Shown here: positions 1 to 9,954 of the stretch, piece by piece | Layout: each line of letters starts with the position of its first letter | Numbering within the stretch: position 1 is the first letter of the stretch | Origin: Orobanche coerulescens | Lineage: Eukaryota > Streptophyta > Magnoliopsida > Lamiales > Orobanchaceae | Length of the DNA: 64,000 bases | NCBI GenBank assembly: GCA_033398695.1 | Contig: CM065802.1 | Location: forward strand, 78,726,096 to 78,790,095 | Direction of reading: 5' to 3' | Program-made: the position numbers and the translations under genes | The notes under the pieces: model-generated | The model's input: the letters and a program-made list of their open reading frames with translations, nothing else | Told to the model about the DNA's origin: nothing | The model's database searches: none

Positions 1-87
1 AGTCAATAGAACCAATTAGAAAATGTGTCTTGTTTTTATATATCGTACTAAGTTAGCTAGGTAATGAGTTATATTTTTAAAATCAAA

Positions 88-1519
88 ACAATGCAACGCA
101 AATTTTTTACTCCAGGTGCAAAACATAGATGGAACTCAACTTATGAGATGTTAAATTCAACTAATGAATATAAAGAATTATTGTGTAAATTTTTTGATAT
201 ATTTTTCACGTAGAAGAATTTTATTTATTGCCAACATATTGGGATGAAACCAACTATTTAATAAAACTATTAAAGGTTTTTGAAAATACAACTAAAGAAT
301 TAAGTGGTTGTTATTATCCCACGTCTCCTAAAGTTTTATTTCATTGTTGTTTTATTGTATCCGAAATGGAGGCTTGTAGTAAATCTGAAAGATTGGGGAA
401 TGTTATTTACAATACTCCATCCGTCCCGACTCCCAATTATATAGGCTTGTATTTTTTTTGGATGTCCCAAATATATATAGACATGTTTCTTTAAATATCA
501 ATATTTTTTTAGTTCATTTACTAATAAATCTCTATTTAATATTTTGATTTACTCTAGCATTCATTCATCAATAAACATCAAATAGGGGCATATTAGGAAG
601 TTATTATAATTGGGACGGAGGGAGTATGTGTTTCTAGCATTAACTAATCTATAATTTTTTTCCCCAATGTGTTTCTTAATCCTTGTAAAAATTCCAACCA
701 GCCTATATAATTGGGACGGATGGAGTATGTGTTTAAAATAGCTAAAGTACTTTAATCGTATTCATGATGTTTTCTTGTTTAGTGCTGTTTTATCTCCCAA
801 TTTGAATTTAGCTCAAGTACAAAAATTACTTGAAATTTATTATAATATTCTTAAAAAATTAGATTTTTCTAATATTATGGATAGTGTTGAAAGTCAAACT
901 TTGTTTGAAAATATTCCTGATGTTGAACAAGTAAAAATTGATTTAAAAAATAGTTGTGAAACTCTTTTTGCTGAATATTTAGCTAAATATGGAGATAGAA
1001 TTCAAACACAAAAAAAACAAGAACTAGGACTACCAATACATTTAACATAGAATTAAAGAGAACTTCAACTAACCCATTTCAACAACAACTCTATAATATA
1101 GCAAGAAATAGGGGGTAGTAACTTCGGTCAAAGAAAATGCAACTAATTTTGTGCCGGAGGATAACAATGCAGGTACACTTGATCTATTGGATTGGTGGAA
1201 GAGGAGGGGAACCAGATTTTCCATACTTTCCATTATGGCACAAGAAATTCTTGTAGTGCCCGCATCCACAGTCCTCGCTGAGAGTGCTTTTAGTGAAGGA
1301 GGCTATATATGGAACGAGCGGAGATCCCGAATGATGCCAAAACATCTCGAGGCTCAAATGATGCTTAAAGATGCAACAAAAGCCGAGTTATGAGATCAAG
1401 AAAATACGTGGGATTACCTATTAGCGGATCAAGACGCCTATCAAGAAGGCACTACTGAAGGAGAGTCTAGTCAAATAAGTGAAACCGACGATCAAGACGA
1501 CGACATTGACTTCGACTAA
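88..1519 (+). pseudogene. hAT transposase, copy 1 (RICESLEEPER-like), C-terminal half, MITE-interrupted
   Basis: The frame shows the plant hAT hallmark KHRWNSTYEMLNS near 125-165, then a DUF4413-like segment (TYWDETNYLIKLLKVFENTT, 231 on). It resumes after the MITE with LAQVQKLLEIYYN (about 805-850) and ends in the hAT dimerisation domain (LDLLDWWKRRGTRFSILS, then AESAFSEGGYIWNERRSRM, 1170-1340). Family knowledge: hAT transposases cut and paste DNA in the nucleus and dimerise through this C-terminal domain. The N-terminal BED finger is absent and would lie left of the window. A TGA at 1391-1393 precedes the acidic tail that ends at 1519, the frame just after the MITE has a TAG, and the MITE splits the gene at 415-725. 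A degraded non-functional copy is the only reading I can support. Confidence 0.85.
415..725. mobile_element. Stowaway-like MITE inside hAT copy 1
   Basis: The left end reads CTCCATCCGTCCC and the right end GGGACGGATGGAG, a perfect terminal inverted repeat flanked on both sides by TA (413-414 and 726-727), the Tc1/mariner target. Removing the insert with one TA restores the reading ...NVIYNMCLK..., which matches NVIYIMFLK in hAT copy 2 (minus strand near 5090), so copy 2 serves as an empty-site paralogue. A second right-hand terminus (GGGACGGAGGGAG) lies at about 621-633, which would define a 219-bp standard MITE plus a 92-bp extension. Confidence 0.9.
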
Positions 1520-1819
1520 AGGTAAGTCAGGTAAGTAAAAAAAACTATGTATGGCTTTGATTTCTCACGAGGATACGTAGAGAATTTAATTTTAAGTAAA
1601 AACTTAAAATTAAATACAAGTCCATTTTTTTAGTTCTTCTTAAGTAAAAGAACCACGTAGAGCTTTGATTCCTCACGAAGATACGCGGCCAATTTAATTT
1701 TATGTGAAAACTTAAAATTAAATACAAGCTCATTTTTTTCCAATTATTTCCTTGTTCATTATAGTTACTTTTTCGTGTATAAAATGATAATAAACAAAAG
1801 TTTATAAATACTTTAAAAA

Positions 1820-1967
1820 AAATATGGGTCGGACCTGGACCCAGATCTGTGGCCGACCCGTGGACATGCCAACCCGTACATTTTATATGTACGGGTGGGC
1901 TTCGGGTCCCGGCCGGTCGACCATCGACCCGACGTGTCAGACCCGGACCCGGCAGTGGGCACCTCTA
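1820..1967 (+). repeat. 3' subterminal and terminal region of hAT copy 1
   Basis: A GC-rich block in AT-rich surroundings carries repeated GGGTCGGACC/GGACCCGG-type words and a hairpin with arms CCCGTACA and TGTACGGG (about 1872-1905). It ends in GTGGGCACCTCTA. Reverse-complemented this is TAGAGGTGCCCAC, which resembles plant hAT termini, so the element probably ends at 1967. An equivalent block lies at 4035-4145 beside hAT copy 2. The other end and the target duplication cannot be checked here. From 1520 to 1820 I see only a diverged duplication of about 110 bp (1545-1660 and 1655-1735) and no gene. Confidence 0.6.
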
Positions 1968-2018
1968 AACACATTACATCATACACCCACACAAGGGTCA
2001 ATATACAGTAGCAAAAAC

Positions 2019-2066
2019 GGAGTACAATTCAATAATATAAAAGGAGTACAATTCAATAATATAAAA
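2019..2066. repeat. 24-bp direct repeat, two copies
   Basis: The unit GGAGTACAATTCAATAATAT plus AAAA occurs twice head to tail. It lies in a stretch (1968-2160) without any recognised gene, between the hAT end and the LTR fragment. Confidence 0.7.
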
Positions 2067-2614
2067 AACTCTGACTCCCGAGTGATTAATATCGTAGCTT
2101 TTCATCTTCCAACCGACCCTGTGGCTGCTCTCTCGACTAAGTATATCCGAAATGTATGAAACGCATTTCCCCCATTTAAGGAGTTAGCAATTCGAATTTG
2201 CTAGTACAAGTGTTCTAATTATACGATACCATGTAAATATCAGTCAAAGTCAATCAACCACGAACATTAAGAGAAGTTCCCAAGAGGTTTTAATATTTAG
2301 AAAACAAACTCAAGTCTTTAAAAACGATTCATCATCTCGTGCATTTTAGAAAAACAGAAAAGTCTTTCAGGACCTCGATCTGAAGTTTTAAACCTTTTTG
2401 AAAATATTAGGGTCTCAACCCAAATCTCATTCCAGGTCACAAGTACTTTATAAAATGGAAAACATTTTTGGACCTCGAGTCCTTATTTATAAACTTTTTC
2501 AAAATCATTAGCGTCTCAACCCAAATTTTATTTCAAGTCACAATATACAGAAACAATTACATGGTCCACGACCCAACAACCAAACATCATAACATAGGCT
2601 CATAAGCTATTCCG

Positions 2615-2965
2615 GCCCCACACTCGCAAGCGCGTATCACATAGACCCCGTCAGATCATACTTGGTCGGATACTCATGGTCGAACACTGTTCGTACTTGC
2701 AAGTAACGAACTCCAGAGGCCTCACTGGACCCTGCCTGGTACAGTGGTACCACAATATACACCATTCGTACTCGCAGGTAACGAACTCTAGAGACCCCAT
2801 CGACCCTACTTGGCACCACACATTACTGGATTTTGACCCGTAATCGCAAGTACCAAATCTCAGAGGCTTCGTCAAGCCTTACCTGGTTAAACCCAATGCA
2901 ACACCACTTTGTCCCAACCCATACTCACAAGTACCAAATCTCAGAGGTCCCGTCAGACCTTGGTT
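2615..2965 (-). repeat. Minisatellite of the LTR fragment, about 5 units of 75-85 bp
   Basis: Units start near 2622, 2689, 2766, 2840 and 2923. Each has a conserved word such as CGTACTCGCAAGTAACGAA followed by GAGGYCYCGTCAGACC-type sequence. In minus sense the core reads GGTCTGACGGGACC, a small inverted repeat (GGTC...GACC). The same core is found in the repeat units of element A (11835-11950) and element D (43110-43240). Confidence 0.75.
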
Positions 2966-3968
2966 GAACACATCGTCACAACAATTTACAATACACATCG
3001 ACATCATGGCAATCGTCACGAACAACACAATCAACACTCAATATATCCATCAGTCAACCACGCAACATAATATATACCCAACTATATAAATCAACGAACA
3101 CAATGACCATGACCGTCACAACTTCATGACAACACGGTAATTCATAAATTGTCGAAATACACATCAAAGTGTATTAATCAATTGACACAATCATCATGAT
3201 CGGTACAACTTCACGACAACTTAATAATTCACAACACATCGCAATACACATCCAAGTGTATTATCAAACAAACACAACATCACAATCAACACGTTTCCAC
3301 AACAAGAAACAATCGAACACCAAAACACATAACAATGCATAATGCAAAATCAACGAGAATGAACAAACCATCATAATTCTATTACACAAATTCAATTCAC
3401 AGGATATAAAATGTATAGACAAGAATTTTTACCTCGATAATCAACACACGAATACTCCAACGAACGCAGCGCGCTGGAAATCCCGGAACCTATATCCTCC
3501 ATGGGAAAGCAATAATAATGCAATCACCATGAGTATAACAACTGAAAACAATGGAAAATACGTCTAAAAATCGAAGGGAAACCCATTGAGATAATTTATC
3601 GAGCATTAAATGTTCAAGACTTCTATAGAACACAAAAATTATCAACCGGGTGGAATGAATCTAGGATATGAATATATAATCCATGGAATACGATTAATAC
3701 CATTCAATAACACTACCTAATTCATCAAAATATCGGATTAAAATCGGAATCAAGATGAAAACCCCAAAAGTCAACCCTAAGAGATTCAAGAAAGTGACTT
3801 TCGATCCGGACAAATAGAATGAAGAATGATGTTAATCACGAACAAGGCTTCCCAAAATGATGAACGACAATGCCTCAGACCACCACTCCCGACTTCTCAC
3901 CAAAACCGCGCAAGAAAAATGAGAGGGGGAACAAGAAAGAAAAAAATGACAAAATGAACTGTTGTCCG

Positions 3969-4023
3969 CTATTAAATAGCAGTGGCATGTTACGGTCGTA
4001 ACACATGAGGCTTACGACCGTAA
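3969..4023 (-). promoter_or_regulatory. LTR promoter: TATA-like box and two palindromes
   Basis: In minus sense a TATTTAAT box (plus 3971-3978) lies 11 bp downstream of TTACGGTCGTAA (3990-4001), with a second site TTACGACCGTAA at 4012-4023. The two sites are each other's reverse complement in their central dinucleotides. The spacing matches the U3 arrays of A, D and E. Confidence 0.5.
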
Positions 4024-4034
4024 TCCACGGATCG

Positions 4035-4145
4035 GCCAACCTAGACCTGGACGCCATCCGTATATATGAAATGTATGGGTCCGGGTCTTCACGGATCGAT
4101 CACGGGTCCGATTTGGACCCGCCGAGTTATGGGCCGACCCATGAT
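4035..4145 (-). repeat. 3' subterminal region of hAT copy 2
   Basis: GGGTCGGCCC, GGGTCC and GACCCGG words and an ATACATTTCATATAT hairpin-like stretch correspond to the end of copy 1 at 1820-1905. The terminal motif seen in copy 1 is missing, so the end was lost at the junction with the LTR fragment near 4030. Confidence 0.55.
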
Positions 4146-4341
4146 TTTTTTTAAAAAATGTATTTTTAAGGCTTTATTTATCATTTATACACAACAAAAT
4201 AAACTATGAACAAAAAATAAAAAAATGAGCTTGTGTTGAATGTTAAGTTCTCGTTTAAACTTAAATTACCTACGTACCCCCATGAGGAACCAAAACCCTA
4301 CGTAGTTCTATTACTTACTTTACTTACCTTAATTACCTTTA

Positions 4342-5413
4342 GTGAAAGTTGATATTATCATTGTATTGGTCGTCAGTGACTAGATTCTTCTTCAGTGGTG
4401 CCTTCTTGATAGGCGTCTTGGTCTGCTAAGAGATCGTTCCACCTGCCTCAAGATTTTTTGACGTCAATCGAGATCTCCGCTTTTCAAATATATAACCTCC
4501 TTCACTGAAAGTGCTCTCAATGGGGACTGTGCACGCGGACACTGCAAGAATATCTCATGCCATAATGGAGAGCATGGGAACTTCCGCTCCCGTTCTCTTT
4601 CACCAATCCAACAGATCAACTGTACCTGCATTGTCATCCTCGACTACAAAATTAATTGTGTAATATCGACTAAGGTCATTTCTTTGACCGACGTTACTAA
4701 CACCCATATTTCTTGCTATATTATAGAGTTGTTATTGAAATGGGTTAGTGGGAGTTCTACCTAGCTATATGTTAAATGTATTTAGTCCTAAGTCTTCTTT
4801 TTTGAGCTTAAATCCTATCTCCATATTTAGCTACATTTCAGCAAAAAGAGTTGCACAACTATTTTGTAAATCTATTTTTACTTCTTGATATTAAGGATAT
4901 TTTCAAATATAGTTTGACTCTCAACAGTATCCCCAATATTATGAAAGCTTATATTAGAAAGATAATTATAATAAATTTCAAGTAATTGTTCTACTTGGGC
5001 TAAACTGAAATCGGAAGATAAAACAATACTAATCAGGAAAATATCATGAATACGATTAAAATACTTTAACCATTTTAAAAACATAATATAAATAACATTC
5101 TTCATTCTTGAGAACTTACTACAAGCATCCACTTCGAGAATAATAAACTAACAATGAAGTAAAATTTTAGGCGAGGTGGGATAATAACAATTATTTAAAT
5201 CTTTAGTTGCATTTTCAAAATTTATTAATAGTTTTATTAAATCTTGTACCTCATCCCAAAAGGATGTCAAATAGAAAGAATCCTTATAAGTGGAAATATT
5301 CTTCAAAAAAAAAATCACACAATAATTCTTTATACTCATTAGTTAAATTTAGCATCTCATAAGTTGAATTTCATCTATGTTTTACATCTGGATTTATAAG
5401 TTTGGATTGCATC
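4342..5413 (-). pseudogene. hAT transposase, copy 2, C-terminal half
   Basis: Read on the minus strand this is colinear with copy 1. It has KHR-stop-NSTYEMLNLT (about 5340-5370; the conserved Trp of RWNST is TGA), FWDEVQDLIKLLINFENAT, then NVIYIMFLKWLKYFNRIHDI with no MITE, LAQVEQLLEIYYN, and a dimerisation domain with stops (DLLDW-stop-KR..., TFSEGGYIFEKR, 4480-4620). Several further stops and indels make it non-functional. It converges on copy 1, and its GC-rich 3' terminal block lies at 4035-4145. Its 5' side is cut at about 5418 by the Tat1 LTR. Confidence 0.85.
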
Positions 5414-5418
5414 GAGTA

Positions 5419-6408
5419 TGAGATAAGTGACCTTGCAAAACAGGATTGCAAGCTTGTATTAAAGTGGTACACTAGCAATATTAGAGCTAGCATTATCAAA
5501 AATGATGAGCCCGAAATGATCGGTCACCAAATTGGGTTGATTTCAGAAGTTTATCTGAAAAACCCCAAGTATGCAAAGTGTTTCTCTCTCTAATGTTTCT
5601 ATCTCTTTCTAAGAATGTCTCTTTTTCTATATCTGATTGCTTGCCTTTAGGAAGAGAGGCTTCTCCCTTATTTATAGAAGGGAGGAGCCACCTTTCCTGT
5701 GAGGCATTTTCCTGATTTCAGGGAAGATCCCAGATATTCAGGGATTTAGGCTGCGGCTTCCATCTCTGGATTTGGGTTGCGGCTTCTCCGTCCCTAGATT
5801 TTCGGGATTCTGTCAGGTAGGTTAAAACATAACCTTTCAGAAGCCTGATCTTTATGAGCCCGGACGCTCCCGACCTCTGGTCGGGATTCTGTAAGTCGGC
5901 CTATTCTATGAGAGGCCTCATAGGCCGGGTCATTCCGGTATCCCACAAATAGGTCGGCAAGTTTGTCAATATTTGCGGGTATTCTAGTTTATTGACCTAG
6001 AGATGGGCTAGTCGGGTCGGACTAACTCTGCTCGGGCCTCTCCTTTTTACTTGGAGGTCGGTATGTCAGTTCATTTTGGGCTTCTTTAGATCGGGCTTTT
6101 AGGAGGTCTACATTTGTCGTCCTATCAACCAGTCTCCCTACTCTAGTTGAGCTGTAAGATCGAGTAGAGTAAGATTTATTTTAGATTGACGACCTCGATG
6201 CGATAATCCTTGGGAATCAAGTTTCCAGGTAATGAGGTTTCTCTAGATTTGTGCGCATTTATGCCTGCACCTTTTCCTTTTCCCAATCTCGCCTCTCTAC
6301 CATCGTATCCGTATGCTTAGGCCCAGGTGTTAACCTACTATAGGTCGGTTAGGATGGTGTTGGATCTAGGACGTTCTTTCGAATAGGGCATCAGACGCTC
6401 CAGATCAT
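5419..6408 (-). mobile_element. 3' LTR of Tat-like element Tat1 (right border approximate)
   Basis: On the minus strand a TATAAATA box (plus 5669-5676) in a GC-rich context is followed by a transcribed-looking leader down to about 5419, where the plus strand reads TGAGATAAGTGACC at the junction with hAT copy 2. On the right, a pyrimidine-rich stretch (6409-6440, CCCCTCCCTCC) would be the complement of a polypurine tract, which puts the U3 start near 6408. The matching 5' LTR is not in the window, so both borders are inferred. The strand is fixed by the downstream minus-strand integrase at 20981-21799. Confidence 0.5.
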
Positions 6409-6440
6409 CCCCATCCTTCTTGGTTTTCGCCCCTCCCTCC

Positions 6441-6447
6441 TATAAAA
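6441..6447 (+). promoter_or_regulatory. TATA box for the Tat1 antisense gene
   Basis: CCTCCTATAAAATGAGG on the plus strand lies about 260 bp upstream of the first usable ATG of the antisense gene. It faces away from the minus-strand LTR TATA box at 5669-5676, about 770 bp apart. Tat2 has the same divergent pair (35206-35213 and 36082-36088). Confidence 0.5.
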
Positions 6448-6645
6448 TGAGGTATTCTGCTTCCTTTGCCATTTCCGCATTTCTACTTCTTCAAACTCTG
6501 GTGCGAAAATTCTCAGGCGACATTAGCGATCACAGCTATCTGCTTCCGGTGACGCCCTTGCTCTCTACCTCCGACGATTCTCCTTCTGTCTAATTTCATG
6601 GGTATGTCTATCTAAGTAGTTTCACTCCCCTTTTTTATTATATAT

Positions 6646-6668
6646 ACATATATATATATATATATATT
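6646..6668. repeat. (TA)n microsatellite
   Basis: TATATACATATATATATATA-type run in the leader of the Tat1 antisense gene. Confidence 0.9.
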
Positions 6669-6702
6669 TCTTCTTTCTCTCCCCTTTTTCCTCTTTCTAC
6701 GA

Positions 6703-9305
6703 TGTATTCTGCCTCCGATTCCCAAAATATCTCTGGTCAATCGGTCGTGGACTCCTTTTTTGGAAGGTTTATCTTCTTCCGATGGGGATTCAGGGGGTAG
6801 GTCGGAGCGAGCTATAGGGTCCTCCCTTTGTCTTAGACACGAACCTCTAGGCGATATATACTGGTCCGAGCTAGGTGACATTCCTCCTAACCTTCCCTCT
6901 GGCATCCCTTTGATTATCGTAGATCCCCTGTCTCCTCCTCCTTCGGGTGAGGTGACTATTACTGGACTTTTAGCCGATCCTTACCAAGCGGTCGCAGGGG
7001 ATACACGTGTTTTTCCTCCCCATCCTTTATCTAGGACCAGCCCCGCCATGCTCGAAAGTTTCATAAGGTTTCTCAGGCTTCCTCGGGGGTAGGATTTTGT
7101 CACACCTCAGGCTTTTGACACCCCTGATCACCCCCCTCTAGGTCATATTACTTGATTTATTGATCAGGTGAATAGCGGTCTTCGCTTTCCTCTTCACCCC
7201 TTCCTTGTTTCCCTTTATACTAAATATAACCTCTCACTTAATCAATTTTCCCCAAATTCCTTTCGTTATATGGTCGGTTATCTTGTGTTATGTCATTATA
7301 GACACGAGGAACTCGACCTAGATTTTTTTTATTTTAGCTTTGGGTTAAAGAGATTTAAAGGTTCTTTTTATTTGACCTCCCGAAACAATGCCCATTTCTT
7401 TACCCACCTCCCTTCCAATGTGAAGGATTGGAGGTTGCGGTTCTTTTTTATCCGTCTTCCCTCATGTGACTCTTGGGGCTTTCCCACGGAATGGATGCAG
7501 GTCACTCTGAGTCAGGCTCCGATTCCTATGCGCAGCTCTATCCGATCTGGGTGGGTTAGTAAGGTTCAGGAATAGAATACAATTTTATATAATGCCTTCC
7601 GGCTGACACATCTTCACGACATTTTATTTCATTGTGGGCTGAGCTAGAATCCTTATCCATCTATTCCCAATATTGGTAGGTTTTAATGGCTTTGTCTTAG
7701 TATATTTCTATCATTATTTTTTCTTCGGATAATTTGCTGACCTATTGTATTGTTTTCTATAGATCGTTTCACGCGGACCTGCCGCTCCGATGCCTCCAAG
7801 CCTGCTGAGCCTGTGAAGGGCAAGGCCCCCAGATCGGCGGATACTCCAAAAGAGAGGATGGAGGGTTCGTCCAAACCGAAGTAGAGGCCTGTGTCCAGCA
7901 AGATTGGGGTAACCCTACCTTCTGACCTGTCCCCTCCCTTAACCATGGAGCGGAGCCCTATGAGCTCTTCTTTGCAACTGCAGGTCGCCAAGCGGGCCCG
8001 CTCTCCCAGCTCTTTCGCTCCTTATAAGCGGCCTAAGATTGTGAATCATTCTAGCTCGACTATGAAGACCTTGCTGCGCTGTAAAGAGTTAGAGAAATTC
8101 CTCCCATATTTCAGCTCCGTAGTCCCAGATAGGGATAGGCAGGCACTACGCAACTCCTAGCAGGACGCCCGCCTAAACTTAATTATGATGTATTTCGGGA
8201 AGGTACTCCTCTTTTACTTTTCTTTCTTCTTTTCTTCACTGTTTTTATTCTTACCTATGTTTTTGATAAGATTGTACTTTCTTTTCAGCTCTGCGCTACT
8301 TTAGTGAGTTTTGTAAAAGAGCAAAAGGACGGAGCTTCGTCTTCTTCCCAAATGACCCAAATGTCGGCTGAGCTTAAGGCCGCTCTGGAGGCTAAATAAG
8401 ATCTCGCCTCCCAGCCGCAAGAGAGGGAAGATCACCTAGATATTGCCCTCAATAAGATTTATGAGTGGGAGATGATTTTGGAGCGAGCTCAGAAGGCCAA
8501 CATTCAGCTGAACCAAGAGCTAAAGCTTTCGAAGGCTCAAACTCAAATCGAATCAGAGAAGGTCATCCAGCTCGAGGCTTAGTTGGAAGAGGCCAAGGAT
8601 GAATCTAAGAAGATTACCCAGCTCGAGGCTCAGCTTGTGCAGGCCAAGGCTGAGTCGTAGAAGATTACCCAGCTTAACGCTCATCTCGCTGAGGCTAGAT
8701 CTGAGGAGTCAACCTACGAGCGAGGAATTTCGGATGGCCAACGCCGATCCCTGACCAACAACGTTGGTCAATCCTTCCTGGAGGCCTATCGCTCTACCCT
8801 CCTAACTCGGTACCATAACTCTACCGCCTACCTGGTTTGGCTGGCTCCTGCTGCGATGAAATATTTTAATTTCGCCTTATCTCGCGCCCGCGAGCATCTA
8901 GCCACTTTGGGTTTTACGGAGGAGCTAGACAGGGACGCTGCTTTGGAAGGGGCTCCTATCCCCTCAGGTTGGTCTGGCTATGTGAACAAATCTATCGATG
9001 CAGCCTGGTGGGAGGACGCACTTGGGGAGTTCATAACGGAATCCGATCTGGACTTGGAACTTCCCTTTATCCCCTCTACTTCGTCTGGCAAGGTTGATAC
9101 TCCCGATGCTACGACTAGGGGGCTAACCCTGAGGATTCCTCCTCGCCTCCTCCCCGATCTCCCAAGCCTATTGTTTAGCTTTACTTGTATAGTATTTATT
9201 CTTTTCATTGTCTTTTTACTGGTTTCGATGTTTTTAATGAAAAAATCTTTTAATGTGAATGTAGTTCGGATGTGTGCGATATTGACATGCCTCTTTTTAA
9301 CATAG
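6703..9305 (+). pseudogene. Tat1 antisense gene: Transposase_28-like domain plus coiled coil
   Basis: A decayed, probably spliced gene runs opposite to the retroelement. The segment 6760-7575 encodes NSGLRFPLHPFLVSLYTKYN followed by SPNSFRYMVGYLVL, which I recognise as the PF04195 (putative gypsy-type Transposase_28) pattern. The segment 7760-8202 is basic and Ser/Pro-rich. An intron is likely at 8203-8288 (GTACTCC...TTTTCAG). The last exon (8289 on) encodes a heptad-rich coiled coil (ITQLEAQLVQAKAES type repeats, about 8390-8700) and a C-terminal domain (FLEAYRSTLLTRYHNSTAYL). Stops occur at 7090, about 7153, 8398, 8581 and about 8660. The hydrophobic end after about 9170 is probably former 3' UTR. 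Extra ORFs between integrase and 3' LTR, often antisense, are known in the Tat lineage; the function is unknown. Confidence 0.7.
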
Positions 9306-9329
9306 CTCATCTCTTAAATCCATCTCTAT

Positions 9330-9900
9330 AAAGTTAAAATAACTCGGGTACTTCAAACAACTTTTTGAAGTTGTCGTAGCTTGGCTTTATCTACAATCTT
9401 AATATAGCTCAACTACTAAAAAACCACCTTTCAAAGTTAATATAGCCCGGCTACTTTAAACAGCCTTTCAAAGTTAATATAGCTCGGATCCTTTAAACAA
9501 CATTTAAAGTCGACGTAGATCGGCTTTATTTCAAGACCTTAATATAGCTCGGATACTTCAAAAGCCTTTCAAAATTAATATAGCTCGGCTACTTTAAAAA
9601 ACTCTTTAAGTCGACGTAGCTCGGCTTTATCCACGACCTTAATATAGCTCGGATACTTCAAATAGCCTTTCAAAGTTAATATAGCTCGGCTACTTTAAAC
9701 AACTCTTTAAAGTCGACGTAGCTCGGCTGTATTTCACGACCTTAATATAGCTCGGATACTTCGAACAACCTTTCAAAGTTAATATAGCCCGGCTACTTTA
9801 AACAACTCTTTAAGTCGACGTAGCTCGTCTTTATCCACGACCTTAATATAGCTCGGATACTTCAAACAACTCTTTAAAGTCAACGTAGCTCGGATCCAAT
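9330..9900. repeat. 102-bp tandem array in the Tat1 3' region
   Basis: About 5.5 units start with CTTAATATAGCTCGGATACT (for example about 9538, 9639, 9741, 9842). Each is made of three related sub-repeats containing TAGCTCGG and TTTAAAGTCGACGTAGCTCGG. It lies between the antisense gene and the 54-bp array, in the untranslated region where Tat/Ogre elements commonly carry tandem repeats. Confidence 0.85.
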
Positions 9901-9954
9901 TTTTTATCTATTTATTTATTATTATTTTTTTATATGTTTAGGTCTGAGGATATT

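Larger units (their letters stand above)
2160..4030 (-). mobile_element. Tekay-like LTR fragment, minus sense
   Basis: No coding region is visible. The identity comes from shared landmarks. At 2175-2210 the string GAGTTAGCAATT...GCTAGTACAAG matches the LTR of element D near 42972. About 2270-2560 contains two related ~130-bp units with 'GTCTCAACCCAAAT', similar to element A near 15970-16100. About 2615-2965 holds a five-copy minisatellite. A TATA-like box and paired palindromes sit at 3969-4023. In minus sense the order is palindromes, TATA box, minisatellite, leader-like block, as in A and D. Neither LTR end is recognisable, so the fragment is truncated on both sides. Confidence 0.6.

Noticed and set aside
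1545..2001. Short minus-strand ORFs between hAT copy 1 and its end
   Set aside because: They reflect a duplicated AT-rich 3' UTR segment and GC-rich terminal repeats.
2615..2965. Regular repeats and palindrome arrays resembling a CRISPR array (here and in the U3 regions)
   Set aside because: Units diverge, spacing is irregular, there are no cas genes and the context is a plant retroelement.
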